Assembly (NCBI GenBank): GCA_015039465.1
Contig: MU130547.1
Coordinates: forward strand, 183,523-240,607
Direction: 5' to 3'
From: Phlegmacium glaucopus
Taxonomy: Eukaryota; Basidiomycota; Agaricomycetes; Agaricales; Cortinariaceae
DNA: 57,085 nucleotides
Within the stretch, counting starts at the first letter, position 1. The number at the start of each line of letters is the position of its first letter. Under the pieces are notes generated by a model. That model was not told where the DNA came from. It searched no databases and worked only from the letters and a program-made list of their open reading frames with translations. Positions 1 to 11,169 of this stretch are shown here, piece by piece. Both the position numbers and the translations under genes were made by a program.

Positions 1-775
1 CAATATAAATACTGTTTTTTACCATTAATATGACGTTTTAATTGAGTTGACAGACTAAGTAGTAGAAGACTGAGGGTTCGTTTGAGAAGGGGTCATAGTA
101 GAAGATAGAGGTGACATCCTTGGGTGAGGGGAACGGACACATCCACTTAACTTATGTAGTCCCGAAGGGATTACAGTGGGTGGAACCATGAACATAAATA
201 AAAGAAGTCTAAACCACGAGGTCGTTCGAACTTATAAAAGTTAACGAGGAAGTCTCGATCCGGAAAATTTAGACTTTTCCACCAAGAAAACTCCAAATAA
301 GACTGAAGTCGACGGGTAAGACGTAGATAAACGGAAGAGAGAAATCAAAAATAGGACCACCGACGAACAACAAGTCGTGCCCGAAGTAACACTTGGTGTA
401 TGAGGTCGAAGAAAAAGAAAAGTAGAGGAAAATAAAGTGCACGGAGTGACGCGTTCTTACTTACCAGAAGGAAAAGACACTTAAAACGGAAGTATTTACG
501 AAGACATAGTAAAGCCTTCTTGTACCTATTTCGTAATATTGGGACGACTCAGTCAGCTCCAACCGTCGCCTCATCTTGTACCTTACTAGGTTCTCGTGGA
601 AGTAACTGTAGTAAACATCGACCGTAGGTACGTTCAAGAGAGAGAAGGTGACAACGGAGTAGTTAATTTGGTGGTCCACGTTTAAGTCTTCATTTGGCAA
701 AGGTTCAAAGTCTACGAGGAAATTTTTTACTTTGGTTATCACTACATGTTCCTATGATACTATAATACATTTATA
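1..775. other. Mirror-image (reversed, not complemented) coding segment
   Basis: Neither strand gives a credible protein here. Read from about 755 down to 45 in reversed order without complementing, the bases give an open frame of about 190 codons. It contains stretches such as ETWKRFTSEFAPGGLID, NEGALGSFHVLLR and GYNALSMFFRNDTEAFM, then a Lys/Glu-rich helix. One frame slip near 165-185 leads into an acidic tail (EEFAWESEDDESDS) and a TGA mirrored at 47-45. The NEGALGSF / YNA-x-MF-x-NDTEAFM pattern resembles C-termini of transposon-linked proteins common in agaricomycetes (remembered pattern, not searched). Normal-polarity sequence resumes near 775-790. No known biological process reverses DNA without complementing it, so an assembly or data artefact is likely. 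Confidence 0.8.
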
Positions 776-842
776 ATACAAAAAAAATCATCCAAAACAG
801 GGCAGAACTGAGTGAGTAAGCTTGTTTCACACTTTGTCACGT

Positions 843-877
843 ATTTGGCAGCGTGACGTGACGTGACGCTGCCAAAT
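843..877. repeat. Perfect 12-bp inverted repeat around GACGTGACGTG
   Basis: The arms ATTTGGCAGCGT (843-854) and ACGCTGCCAAAT (866-877) are exact reverse complements. The 11-bp loop is GACGTGACGTG, with overlapping TGACGT (CRE-like) motifs. It could be a protein-binding palindrome or the relic of a small inverted-repeat element. Confidence 0.7.
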
Positions 878-1423
878 CGGTAACAGGCATTGCCCACCAC
901 CAATATTCGTCTGTTTGTACCGCGCTCCGAACCTAGATGATGATATGGCGCCGCTCAAAAATTGAACCATGGCCCACGGTACTCCCAAAACTCTCAAACC
1001 ATGAAGGATATTGATGACGGCACTTTATCATTTCATTTAATGAAGAATGAATAAGTCCAGGAAGGCAGGTAATACCCAAAGGACCACTGCCTGTTTATCG
1101 CAGTTCGAATTTAAAAAAACACTCTCCCCATGCCGAGTCTTCCAATTACCGAGTTCCTGGCATTAATACCCCCAATAGTCTTCCGAATTGATTTCGAGGA
1201 GGAGTAATGTAAGCTACATAGTGTTAACCCTGCAAGCGTAGTAGGAGGACGGATGAGCCATTTTTTTGCGAAATGCACATTGTCCGGACAACGAAAAGGC
1301 CAGCCTTGCCATATCCGGACAAATCAATCATTGATTTGTCAATGTGCAAAATTGGAGGCCAGCGCCGTTCCGGATCAATTTGTACAAGGGTAACGGTGTA
1401 AGTCGGGCTCCTTCAGGCTCAAA

Positions 1424-1550
1424 ATCTCTTTATCTACAATTTCGTATATATATACCCTAGCATTGCCCTAGCAGAACATGGCCTTCAGTCGTCATAACAG
1501 TCACCCAGTAACTGAGGTGAGCCACTTTACTTTACCACTTTGCTTACTTT
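1424..1550 (+). repeat. Promoter-like repeat, upstream copy
   Basis: It runs from ATCTCTTTATCTACAATTTC through TATATATACCCTAG and AGAACATGGCC to GTAACTGAGGTGAGCCA. It matches 3030-3141 closely, with small indels. No coding sequence like the F-box gene follows it, so it looks like a duplicated 5' flank or the remains of a lost paralogue. Confidence 0.7.
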
Positions 1551-1805
1551 TGAAGGTGTCATCCCAAACGAGACTGTGAACCCCGAGCTCAGTCATATGG
1601 AACTCTCAGAGCAGGTATTCAAAAGTTCGTCACCGTCAGGAGACTGGGCCGTTTTAGGAGGAGTAGTGCTATCTTCACGAGACAATAGCTCAGCGATGGG
1701 AGAGAGTTGGTGGGGGGACAATGTTTTGTTAGCATAGGTAATGGAAGGGGACCTAGGTCACTGATCTCTCGGTGGTGTGGGCATAGTCTTTGTTTAGTTG
1801 GCATG

Positions 1806-2263
1806 CTCAACCCGTACCGCAGCGATTCGGACTTTCAACCATCACGTGCATGACCAAACAAACGCGACGCGTCAATTAGTGAGCACCTCAACTAATTGTA
1901 AAATGGATAAATTTTCACTGCTGCGTCGCTAGTAGCTACTCTATCTATACATAATATATCTTATGTTAATATAATTAAATGGGGGTGGGTGGATGGGTTT
2001 GTTGAAGTTCGCAAAGGTGTCTTGAAGCAATAAGTGTCAACTTTCAAGGGCTGAGTGCAAATTATGAGTATTATACGGAGAAGGGGTTGGAAAGCCAGGC
2101 TTATTGAATGGTGTGGCCGGTGGGGCCTCGAGGTTGAACGAGTTGAAGCTCATCGCGATTGAGTTCAATCAAGGATTCTTTGTTGATAAGTAAACGGATG
2201 TGGCCCATCCGTAAAAGGAAATTACACGTGATTTATGGCGAAATCGCTGCGGTACGGGTTGAG
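1806..2263. repeat. Element-like stretch bounded by 22-bp inverted repeats
   Basis: The 22 bases at 1806-1827 (CTCAACCCGTACCGCAGCGA and two more) are the exact reverse complement of 2242-2263. Weaker matching continues inward, including CACGTG-containing sequence on both sides. The ~458-bp length suits a MITE, but I could not find a target-site duplication and there is no coding content. Confidence 0.45.
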
Positions 2264-3029
2264 GGGCGCGCGTGAAATCAGACTACATATGGGTGACAAA
2301 TATTAAATTCTAAAAAGAGCCCATTACGTCAGGCTGGCTACGGGAGACTAGTGTGGGCAAGTGGTTGGTTAGGGAGTTCATACTAGAAAAGCAGGGGAAT
2401 TTTAAGACGTCGGTGCGTTCGCTACCTGCGATCCTGAACTCCTATGAATGCGGATTCGCAACCCTTTCAAACACTGAGATGATTGAGTGATGTCGGATAC
2501 AAGCAATGTCGTGCCGGCACTCCAGTACCCAAAACACCCCCTTCCCCAACGTTGCCGGAGGAGAGGGAAGCTGGGTCAGGACCTAGGCCTGGACCCGTAC
2601 CATCTGCGTGATAGAAAGAGATAGGGCGAAGAATTCGTGAGCGTTGAGTTTCTGATAATTCGTGCAGACCTCCGAGTCGTTTCTTGACAGTCAATGTAAA
2701 GTCTGCCATCACCATCATCACGTGCAATCACGGAAGTTACCGGAACCTCAAGCGTTACCTTATACTAAGTTGTAGGCTTGAAAAGTCCCGTCAGTGTCCC
2801 GTCCCGCTTATAAGAACGAGCCCCTAAAGGGGACTCGTAACTGAGGAATGTACTAGAATGTACTCGGAAGTAGTCTTGAAGAAACTAAGGGATTCGTAGT
2901 GATAAGCAAATGACTAACAAGCGTGAAAGGAATATAACGCTCTGAGAGTTGTTACAGCAACCCTCCCACGCCAAAACAAAGGCAATGATTGGAACGAGTC
3001 TAGGGTCCTTCTTTATTTCTTTATACATG

Positions 3030-3141
3030 ATCTCTTTATCTGCAATTTCGTATATATACCCTAGTAGAACATGGCCACACCTCAGTCGTTATAACAGTAA
3101 CTGAGGTGAGCCATTCCACTTCACCGCTTTACTCACTGTAC
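3030..3141 (+). promoter_or_regulatory. Putative F-box gene promoter (duplicated block)
   Basis: The block contains CGTATATATACCC (TATA-like) and GTAACTGAGGTGAGCC and lies about 105 bp upstream of the F-box start codon. It is the second copy of the block at 1424-1550. The promoter role is inferred from position and the TATA-like run only. Confidence 0.45.
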
Positions 3142-3245
3142 TTAGGGTGTGCATCGTCACACGTTCTATAGGCTCAGTCTAGCCACACAAGCACCAGTGG
3201 TGCACCTCTCAGGCTTTCAGATCTCAAAAGTCAGATTATTTGAGA

Positions 3246-4860
3246 ATGGTACAACCACTGCTGTCGGGGTTCTCGCTTGACCTACAAATTCTCATTTGCG
3301 AGTTCCTTCATCCAACCCAGATTCTCGCTCTTCGACAGGTAGAGCATTCAGCCCTTTCTTTTGTCAGCGCCCATTTTAACATATGCATATATAGACTTGC
3401 AAGGCTTTCCACGAAGCCACTTCACGACGGGTCGTATGGATTCATGCCCTAATGCGCATATGTCACGAAAACTCGCTCTTTCTCCCAACTTTCCCCATTC
3501 CTGATATGTCAGATGCCGAGTTGGAATGTGCTGCTACTGCTCCACTGCGATGGATCGCATTGTCATCTTCGAAGGTCAGAAACAACGATGGCGTTTTACC
3601 TCCTCGTAGGACCCGATTCATCAAAAATCCGTTTGCATTGATGCTGAAGGTCCCAGACCCGACAGGCGGCAGTGATCTGTATCTCGTGCCAGGGGGACGC
3701 TACCTCGTGACAAGTACTCTGGACTATCTAGGCGTATGGGACCTAGGATATTGTTCAGACAGGGATATGTCTTCTAATATGAAACTGTGGGTCGCCATGG
3801 CACAATATCTAGCAAATTTCTGTGTTCATCCCACTCTTGATGGCCTGGGTATCCGAATACTTACCTATTGTCCACGGTACGTGAATTAGCAAACCCCCAC
3901 TCTATCATTATCTCATTTTTTTACTAGTCCCTCTGATAACGTTATGTATTTCCGAGTCTTCGAGATATACCCTCAAAAACAGACTCCTGAGCTCTCACAA
4001 ATTGCGGAGCTCATCCTCGACCTCCAAGATGAAGATATAGCTTACTCTTTAAATGGAAATGTGGCCGTAATTCTCACCAAGGACACGGGGAGGATTACAG
4101 TCTGGGACTTCAAAGCGAACACTATGGCAGATTGGCATGGCGGTTCGTGTCTCCTTTACCAGGTTTGTTCAATCTCTTTTTTTGTCGCTACCGCTGATGC
4201 ACGCGGCTCACTACTCTCTTAAAAGATCATCAAAGTGACAAAAACGGCCGTCATATTCCGTTGCGCTAACGCTGGCCGTGGTAATTCCCCCGAGTCCTTG
4301 TGGATATTCCAGATCCCCCCTCTGACAATACATACATCATTATTCGACGATGAAGATCTACCAAGCATAGCTCCATGTCTAAAAATCAAACTCCCCCAAC
4401 CGCCTATCTCCAGTTCCAAAACACCTGATAGCTGGTACTACTTTGATGATCTCAGCTCTCCTCCATTCTACTATATTGACAGCAAGTATGGTCGGCGCAA
4501 ACTTGATATTACCTGTGACCTGAGCCAAGCCTCTTTCGTATCAACCGCCAAGCCTGAAACACTGCGAAAATACACAAATAGAGGTGCTTCGATGGAGTAT
4601 AGGATCTGTGAGGACAGGTTTATGAGTATTTATGATCACAAGCGTGTGTCAACGTGTACGACCTGGACTCCGTCTGGCACTGCGGTGGGTTTTGGTTTTT
4701 GCCCTCTAGACTCACGTGGCTCAAGTCAACCTCTCTAATTGTACAGGTTTTGACACCTCTTGCTATCGCTCACGTCGATCCTCGATACTTCTGTCCGACG
4801 TCTGCTAGGCTTGTTCGTAAAGAAATCGACGGAGATTTCGTAATTTTTGATTTCTTGTAA
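3246..4860 (+). CDS. F-box domain protein
   Basis: Predicted substrate-recognition subunit of an SCF ubiquitin ligase. Five exons are read as 3246-3338, 3395-3876, 3928-4162, 4226-4684 and 4747-4860; all junctions are GT-AG and keep frame, giving 460 residues. The F-box is at residues about 8-45 (LDLQILICEFLHPTQILALR joined to TCKAFHEATSRRVVW), with the first intron inside it. The rest resembles the C-terminal region of the many agaricomycete F-box proteins, with scattered beta-strand-like segments (GGRYLVTSTLDYLGVWDLG, GRITVWDFK) that may form a propeller. It ends YCHR-like ...VIFDFL, typical of this group. ATG 3246 is the first in-frame start giving a complete F-box. The target is unknown. 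Confidence 0.82.
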
Positions 4861-5258
4861 ACTTGGTACATGTAATAGGTATATCGCTACAAGTTCAAAG
4901 CTGATCTGTACGCTGAGGGGTACCGGTGAAGTATCATTCAAACGCGGGACTCGGATATGAGTTGTTGTTGTCTACTAGCTTGTCTACTTCGAATATCATC
5001 AACACACTTCCTTCCACGTTGAAGTCAACGACAGAAATTGATGGAGGTTGAACGTTGAGTGGTATCACTTGAGCAGCACCCTGCGGGTGCAGTGGTAAAC
5101 GTTTAAATCCTTTGGATCTTTTGAAAGCCTTGGTAGAAACCTTGGAGTCATTCTGTAGACATGCTTGAATGAAATCGATTCAAACTTTTCTCAACTAGTA
5201 AATGTTGCGTACGTACCGCAATTATTGACAACTGCATCGAACCAACAGGAACCAACTA
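4861..5258. other. Intergenic, nothing recognised
   Basis: This is the convergent interval between the ends of the F-box gene (plus) and CMC4 (minus). It presumably holds both 3' untranslated regions. I see no repeat or additional frame. Confidence 0.5.
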
Positions 5259-5652
5259 CTACCGCGGATGGTTCTTGAACCACTTCTTCAGCACGGTCGG
5301 CATTGGACAAGCTGTTGACTCCCCTTTCCCCTCATCGTACATCTTTTGACAGCATTCATAGAGATTTCTTAGATGTCGATCGCATTTTTCTGGAGAATAG
5401 GTGTTTTTGTTCAAACAAGCTTGTAATGAGCATGCTGAAGAAAAAAAGAAACAAAATTTAATATGTTTTTTGACTAATGTAAACAAGCAAAGGGCTTTTG
5501 TATACCAAGATGAATTGAGATGTGAGTCACTCACCCTCCTCTTGGCATTTGGGCTCCTACCAATTATGTCATGAGCAAAACAACTCAATGGGACAGCTGG
5601 GACAGGCTGATATGCAAACGAAGATATGGCGTACAGAGTTAAGTTTTGGCAT
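5259..5652 (-). CDS. CMC4: CMC4-like twin-cysteine mitochondrial protein
   Basis: Small CHCH-fold protein of the mitochondrial intermembrane space, a family imported through the Mia40 disulphide relay. Three exons on the minus strand: 5652-5635 (MPKLNS), 5556-5535 and 5434-5259, giving 71 residues. The spliced pattern is CQEEAC-SLQAC-x10-C-x9-CC, then STACPMPTVLKKWFKNHP. This cysteine spacing is the same as in human CMC4/p8. The first two exons are very short and only make sense together: the frame has a TAG just before GAGCCCAAATGC, which becomes the acceptor of intron 1. Introns are 78 and 100 bp. The first exon is the least certain part. Confidence 0.87.
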
Positions 5653-5905
5653 GTTCTAAAAAGCTATTGGTTCGTCCTTCTGTTGGCGAAACTTGAATGG
5701 TGTGAAACAGTCCTCATTGCACGAAAATACCTAACCGTGAGAAAGAAGTCATTTTCACTAATTCAAAATATAATTCAAAAAGGGGGGGTTATCCATAAAA
5801 TAAGTAAATACCAGTAATAATTAATGAACCGTCCTCGGTTTCTCCCTATATATCTCACTTCAAGTCAAAATGCACATTAGCTGGACGATGTTTCGCGGAA
5901 AGCTA

Positions 5906-6244
5906 TTACAGCTCTTTGCGAAATGGTAGACGTTTTGGAAATTTTCTTATGTGAAATACCCATATTTAGGCAGAATTGATGCGCATGATGTTAGAGGAGT
6001 CGAAGGCAGTGGAGCGGCTTGGAGCGGCTGCGCTATTTACATCTAGTATAGGAGAGTATAGGCTCCTTGTCACCAACAGGGTCAACAATCAATATATTGC
6101 GATGACATAGTGAATTTCACGTGAGGTGGGGGAAAGTGGAGCAATGAGGATTGAGCTGGATTGAGGCACGGTTTATGTTTACAGTAAACAAAGGCGCAGA
6201 TAAGAAAATTTCCAAAACGTCTACCATTTCGCAAATAGCTGTAA
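5906..6244. mobile_element. MITE with ~46-bp terminal inverted repeats
   Basis: The 339-bp element begins TTACAGCTCTTTGCGAAATG and ends with the near-perfect reverse complement, CATTTCGCAAATAGCTGTAA. About 46 of the first 48 bases match between ends (GGTAGACGTTTTGGAAATTT is shared). There is no coding capacity. A truncated relative lies at 52852-53140. The TTA/TAA ends may include a target duplication. The superfamily is not assigned. Confidence 0.85.
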
Positions 6245-7724
6245 CACAAAATAAATCCAAAATGTTATCAACTTATGTTAGATGATATCTCGATTTGTGG
6301 GTTAATCCCTCCTACGGACCATACTGAACCCGAGGTGCTCTGAATTTATTTAGCGTAAGTAGTAAGGAACCACGATACTAGTATCTAGGAGAGTTATCGC
6401 AGGCCATTGATAGTGATCCAATTTAAACAGTCAATATTAACAGACCCGGGATTGATGATCTTGGGAACTACATTGAACGACAGATAATGAAAACACTGGA
6501 GAGACTAACTGTATAAGGGACATCGGTTACTGTTACCTTCAGCGGTGCTCGGGGCTGCCGGGTTGATTACTACTGTCGGCCCAACCAGCTTACGCACGGA
6601 ATTGCACTCGGGGTTCAAGTTTCGGCCATCGTATGTACCTGTCCGAATTCATACGATAGTACCTATTTCAAAAATTCAATTTGTTCCCTTGTCCGTCAGA
6701 AACAGGAGATGACGAGACCTCAGCAATCGATTTTTTCACTACCTATCTACCTGAGCAATTGTGTGTAACCAGCGGAGCGGACCCTTCGCAACCTGTGAAT
6801 TAGGTTTTCACCTGGTCGTTTCACGCTGGCGGCACCAAGCTGTACATAAATGTCCCAGACGATCCTGAATAAGAGCTTCCGAACTCGATTACCACAGGTT
6901 GATTAGCATCAATAGGCAGGAGCGGATTGACTTACTGAGTACTTTCGAGCGGAAAGCATTTGTCTATGCCGCATTGGATAGCTATTTTTGAGACTCGGAG
7001 GATTAAGCGACCACTGGTAGGATTTCTACGTCGAAACGGAAGTTTTGCACTTGTACATAAAACTTATTAAAAGCTAACAACTGTAACAGATGGCTATTAT
7101 TATGATTCAAGTTTGGACAGCCATGAGGAACGAAAATAGCTGAGTTTAAATCTGACCGGCAATGCCTTCCAAGGGTGTTTGGTGAGTCGTCCGTCGTGAC
7201 TCGTCAACTTTGCTGCTCCGAGTCTTTGACTTGGATGGTCGGTGAATTCAACCGTTTTTTTCATTCAACGCTATCGATCGCTTTCTATATGAGAGAGGAT
7301 TTATCCGCTGATGGGGCTATGCACACTGCAACAATCAATAAGTGTCTCAAGTTGATCATGGATGATGCTGTAAGTGTTCTCTCTCATATCTCATTCCTTT
7401 ACGATATAGGTCACATTCCATACAAAATTTTAAGCTTCACTTGACATTTTTTGACCACGGAAGTCGGCCTTGCACAGTTTGATGTCAGAGACACAGCTAA
7501 TTCACGGACCGGATCACGCCGTAATGTTTGCCTTGGCCCCCGCAGTTCAATTCCATATATATTATTACATGCACCGCAGTTCAGTTGTTTCATTTTACCG
7601 ATCTCTGCTAGAGCGGATGGCAGTGCCGTTACACCAACACTGATAATTGATATATCTTAGAGACATTGCTTCGAAAGATGGGTTTGCCCAATATTATCCC
7701 CCCTTCATCCTCTCTAGGGTTACC
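6245..7724. other. Long gene-poor stretch, no gene recognised
   Basis: A plus-strand frame around 6525-6770 is protein-like in places (SVTVTFSGARGC, GIALGVQVSAIVCTC) but carries stops and matches no family I know. A frame at 7175-7444 (DLSADGAMHTATINKCLK) is similarly unplaced. Either could be a decayed gene. The last part is the 5' flank of the membrane-protein gene at 7725. Confidence 0.4.
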
Positions 7725-8951
7725 ATGGCCTCCATTCCGCCACCTGACTTTGTACCCACATCACTCCCCACAGCTCTCCCTACAGCTTCATCCACCGTTA
7801 TTTCGACCTCTAGTCCGTCTGTCAGTGCATCCGCATCGAGCAGCAACCATCTGACAACAGCCGAAATTGTCGAAATCGTAATAGGATCCGTCGCATTTGT
7901 CTTGCTGATAGTGTTGGTTCTGATTTATGTATTCGTCATACGTCGCTCGCGCAAGAAATACCGGCATCCCGAAGATAGGTCTAAAATTGCGGACACTGTC
8001 GAATCGGCCGCAGGAGGTTCTATGTTGAAATCATTCCAGTCGAAATCACTCCAGGACGATTGGCGCTCAATTTCCGAACAAGAACATGGAGGGACCACTC
8101 CTATTTTCGCTGCTCAAACCCAACGAAACATTAATCCCCCCCTGTTGAGCCCCGATTCTCACTACTTTAAAGACCCATACACTCCATCCACTTTCGTCAA
8201 CGAGACTCACGACGTCCCCTTAGACAGCGCCCAATCGCAAGGAGATACAGAACCCTACAGGCAGTATGAAGCTGCTACCTTACTTCCTGCCCGACCGATT
8301 TCTTCGAACCCACCGAGAAAAGTTGCTCCTCTGAACATCCCAGGAAAGCCTCTAAATCATTCGAACGGAAAGCGTTCAACCAAGAGGAGACAGAAAACGC
8401 TCGACTCGGGTTTGGAAACAGATGATTCTGCTTCTCTCTACTCAGCAGCATCTGCATCTAGTTCCACCTCAAATTCATCTATGGCGACAATCATTCCAGT
8501 ACCACCTATCCCACGCTTATCTACACCAAGCGTCGATGGTACCGTGAATGCTCGCAGACGGGAAGAATCTATTCGCAACTCTTATCCCACTACACCCTCT
8601 CTTCTTGCGCCTCTACCCCCTGTTATATTCAACAGAGATGAAGCAGAAGAGGACGACACTGAAATCTACAATGTCGCTAAACTTCTTCATTCAAGGCAGT
8701 CAAGGCTGCCAACAAATCCTAATACACCTTCCCGAAACTCCAGCATCGTTTCTCACATTGAACGTTCAGGCTCTATAAGACCTGTTCTCCTACCTGCAGG
8801 GGAATCGGAATCGGAATCGTATCGACCACGATATGATCGTTGGAAGCAGAACAGGAACGCTTTGAGTCTATACGCTCCTAATACCTCTGCGCCTCACCCT
8901 CGCGATTCAATGTCGCCCTCTTCCCATGTAGTAAGGTCGCGACCTTTTTGA
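7725..8951 (+). CDS. Single-pass membrane protein with Ser/Thr/Pro-rich ectodomain
   Basis: Single-exon frame of 408 residues from ATG 7725; upstream in-frame ATGs exist, but this one directly precedes the low-complexity ectodomain. Residues 1-45 are Ser/Thr/Pro-rich and probably O-glycosylated. Residues ~49-72 (IVIGSVAFVLLIVLVLIYVF) form one transmembrane helix, followed by a basic stop-transfer RRSRKKYR. The remaining ~330 residues are a disordered Ser/Pro/Arg-rich cytoplasmic tail with many possible phosphorylation sites. There is no signal peptide, so the helix probably acts as a signal anchor. The layout recalls fungal wall-stress sensors and mid2-like proteins, but no cysteine-rich WSC domain is present. 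Function unknown. Confidence 0.75.
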   Translation: MASIPPPDFVPTSLPTALPTASSTVISTSSPSVSASASSSNHLTTAEIVEIVIGSVAFVLLIVLVLIYVFVIRRSRKKYRHPEDRSKIADTVESAAGGSMLKSFQSKSLQDDWRSISEQEHGGTTPIFAAQTQRNINPPLLSPDSHYFKDPYTPSTFVNETHDVPLDSAQSQGDTEPYRQYEAATLLPARPISSNPPRKVAPLNIPGKPLNHSNGKRSTKRRQKTLDSGLETDDSASLYSAASASSSTSNSSMATIIPVPPIPRLSTPSVDGTVNARRREESIRNSYPTTPSLLAPLPPVIFNRDEAEEDDTEIYNVAKLLHSRQSRLPTNPNTPSRNSSIVSHIERSGSIRPVLLPAGESESESYRPRYDRWKQNRNALSLYAPNTSAPHPRDSMSPSSHVVRSRPF

Positions 8952-9690
8952 CATGGTCGATACGATCCTTTATCAAATCTCTCCTTGGCGTTACGACATT
9001 GTCAAGCCTTCATATCTTTACCTTGCGCCGGACTCAATATATTGAGGACCAATCATCACTTATCAGGGACGGCCTCACTGCCTTACCCCGGACTCTTTTC
9101 TTTCCAAAAGAGGACCACTCTTCATTCATTAAATTAAATCAATCTAAATATTATTATTTCACTCTGGTCTACATCCCCACGCCCATTTTGTTCAGTCTAC
9201 CTTGTGGACGTAACTTCTTTGCACTATGCACTCGAACTTCTGTTATCATTTCTTCCCATAGAAGAATATTTGTATGATTAGCAACTTTTTCAATATATAT
9301 GAGCAACAGATATAGGATTGCATGAGTAGAATGTTGATAAACAATCATTCATATGAAAGTTGATCAAGTTATGATCGACTTGTCATCAACGTAGGCTAGC
9401 AACGGGGGCCAAGAGTGCCCAGAATTGCTTCAAATTTGCCGAAATTAAATTTAATATGTATATCTACGAATTCCAGCTGATTCTACGATTTTGCTTTCGA
9501 CGGTTTGGAAATAGCGCTCCAAGACTCAGAGGTCCAGAGCTGCATCACAGACCAGTCACGTCAGGTGACGTAGGTGGAATTGGTGGATGTCCGCATACCT
9601 TACGACATCAACGGAAGAACAACAATTGACTCTGTCAACAATCTGTCAAACTTGCCATCTCCTATCATCATCAACTGTTCCAATCCTACT
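8952..9690. other. Intergenic: 3' flank and ADI1 promoter region
   Basis: The first ~350 bp are pyrimidine-rich and read as 3' untranslated region of the membrane-protein gene. Near 9555-9573 the palindrome-like CACGTCAGGTGACGT lies about 120 bp before the ADI1 start codon and could be a bZIP-type site. A frame is open from 9574 into ADI1, but it precedes the conserved MRAYYYDN start and is taken as leader. Confidence 0.5.
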
Positions 9691-10492
9691 ATGCGCGCAT
9701 ATTACTACGACAATATACCTGGTGACCAGCGTCTACCTCACGATTATATCCCATCGCGCCCAGTGTCAGCTGAGACGCTTGCAGCGATCGGTGTCAAGAC
9801 TTGGAACATCCCCGTCGAGGGACATGAGAGCAAGATCGACGAGATCGCGAAGAAAGAAGGATACAAGAACAGGGATATAATTAACTGTTCAAAAGAGGGT
9901 CTTGGCGAGGTAAGGAAAAAAGATTATAGATTGGGTTTGCATCATTGACTGAATGTATGTATAATTAGATGTACGAGTCGAGAATCAAGACTTTCTTCGA
10001 AGAGTGCGTCAGAGAAAACTCTCTGCTTGACCTTCTCCCTCTGAATGTATCCATATTTCTCTAGGCACATGCATGAGGACGAAGAAATCCGTTACATCTT
10101 ATCTGGTACTGGCTTCTTTGATGTGAGAGGTAGGTTTTTATCGATAATTACACCTCCCCCCTGTTTTGCAACAGATCTAAAAAAAAAACTAACACACTGC
10201 TTTTTTATAAGAAACTCCAACCGACGCTTGGATACGTCTAGCTGTTGAGCATGGAGATCTTGTTGTCCTCCCTGCCGGAATCTACCACCGCTTCACACTT
10301 GATGAAGCTAATTGCATCAAAGCCATGCGACTTTTCCAGGTAACGCTAGTACTTTCTTTCCACTGCAGCATTTTTTTTTTAACTTGGGGGGATCAGGATG
10401 AGCCCAAGTGGATTCCTTACAACAGAAGTGAGGACACTGACGTTAACCCACACCGTATCCAATATCTCAGCACCATTGGGGTAGGAGCGTGA
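9691..10492 (+). CDS. ADI1: Acireductone dioxygenase (ARD)
   Basis: Methionine salvage enzyme: it oxidises acireductone to the 2-oxo acid precursor of methionine plus formate, using a metal held in a cupin fold. Exons 9691-9909, 9969-10003, 10065-10129, 10212-10339 and 10397-10492 keep frame and give 180 residues, the usual ARD length. The start [18 protein letters not shown] is the conserved family N-terminus. The metal site is visible: H-x-H-x4-E in [16 protein letters not shown], split by intron 2, and the distal His in LPAGIYHRF. The C-terminus WIPYNRSED...RIQYL is also typical. No damage is seen, so the enzyme should be functional. Confidence 0.95.
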
Positions 10493-11169
10493 AGGCGAAG
10501 GAAGTTCTGAGGTGAAACAAACAAGTTTTCGAAACAGGTGCAAAGTTTTTTTTAGAGATGTAATCATGTAACTACGAGAATCCAATCAATCTATCTAGTA
10601 AGAAGATCCGTAGTTCCTGAGATACCCCACCGATTTCAGGAATGGACTGATTGATTGATGATGCCTTGGAGTAAACTTCCCTGCAAGGATCAGCTGTTGG
10701 GCGGGCCGATTTGAAGATGGACTTTTTTTGTTTGAAGTGTTTGCGATATGTTCGGAAACGCGCACCATAGACCCATGAGAACGAGGGTTTATGAATACCC
10801 GACCAGCTGACCACCCATCTCTAGGACTGGTCGATCTGAGTATATGGCTCCCTTCTTGTCAAGTTCGTCCAAAAATAGCTGCAGAGTTTACAATGATCAT
10901 CGGTCAACCGAGTAGCTTCACAGATGGGTATTTCAGCCTGGGTTGTAGAGTCAGTCTCCGCGCTGGTACTTTTGTTGGTTACGCACCCCATTTACGGCCC
11001 CATTCTGAAAATGTAACCCATTCCTCTTTTTTTGGGTATGTCAGCGATATTATAAAAAAGATGGATCGAGTATTTGAAGAAAAGATATGTCTGAAAACCT
11101 CGTTGTACCCCAATAATCGGAAGGCCTTTGGCCTTGTCGGTAATGGGCCCTGGGCCGCCATCCACCCAT
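10493..11169. other. Intergenic, nothing recognised
   Basis: No repeat or convincing frame is seen. Short frames on both strands overlap one another and are not protein-like. Confidence 0.45.

Larger units (their letters stand above)
776..3245. other. Gene-poor stretch
   Basis: I see no convincing gene on either strand; open frames are short and unlike proteins. The stretch holds small inverted repeats at 843-877, 1319-1339 and 1806/2242, and a promoter-like repeat at 1424-1550 that recurs at 3030-3141 just upstream of the F-box gene. Confidence 0.6.

Noticed and set aside
461..742. 93-codon minus-strand open frame
   Set aside because: The predicted protein has no recognisable pattern, and the stretch is explained by the reversed-order coding frame.
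6525..6770. Plus-strand protein-like stretch (TFSGARGC)
   Set aside because: It is short, interrupted and matches no family I can name, so it is not called a gene.
9574..9690. Upstream extension of acireductone dioxygenase
   Set aside because: The family begins at MRAYYYDN (9691); the upstream in-frame codons are not conserved-looking.
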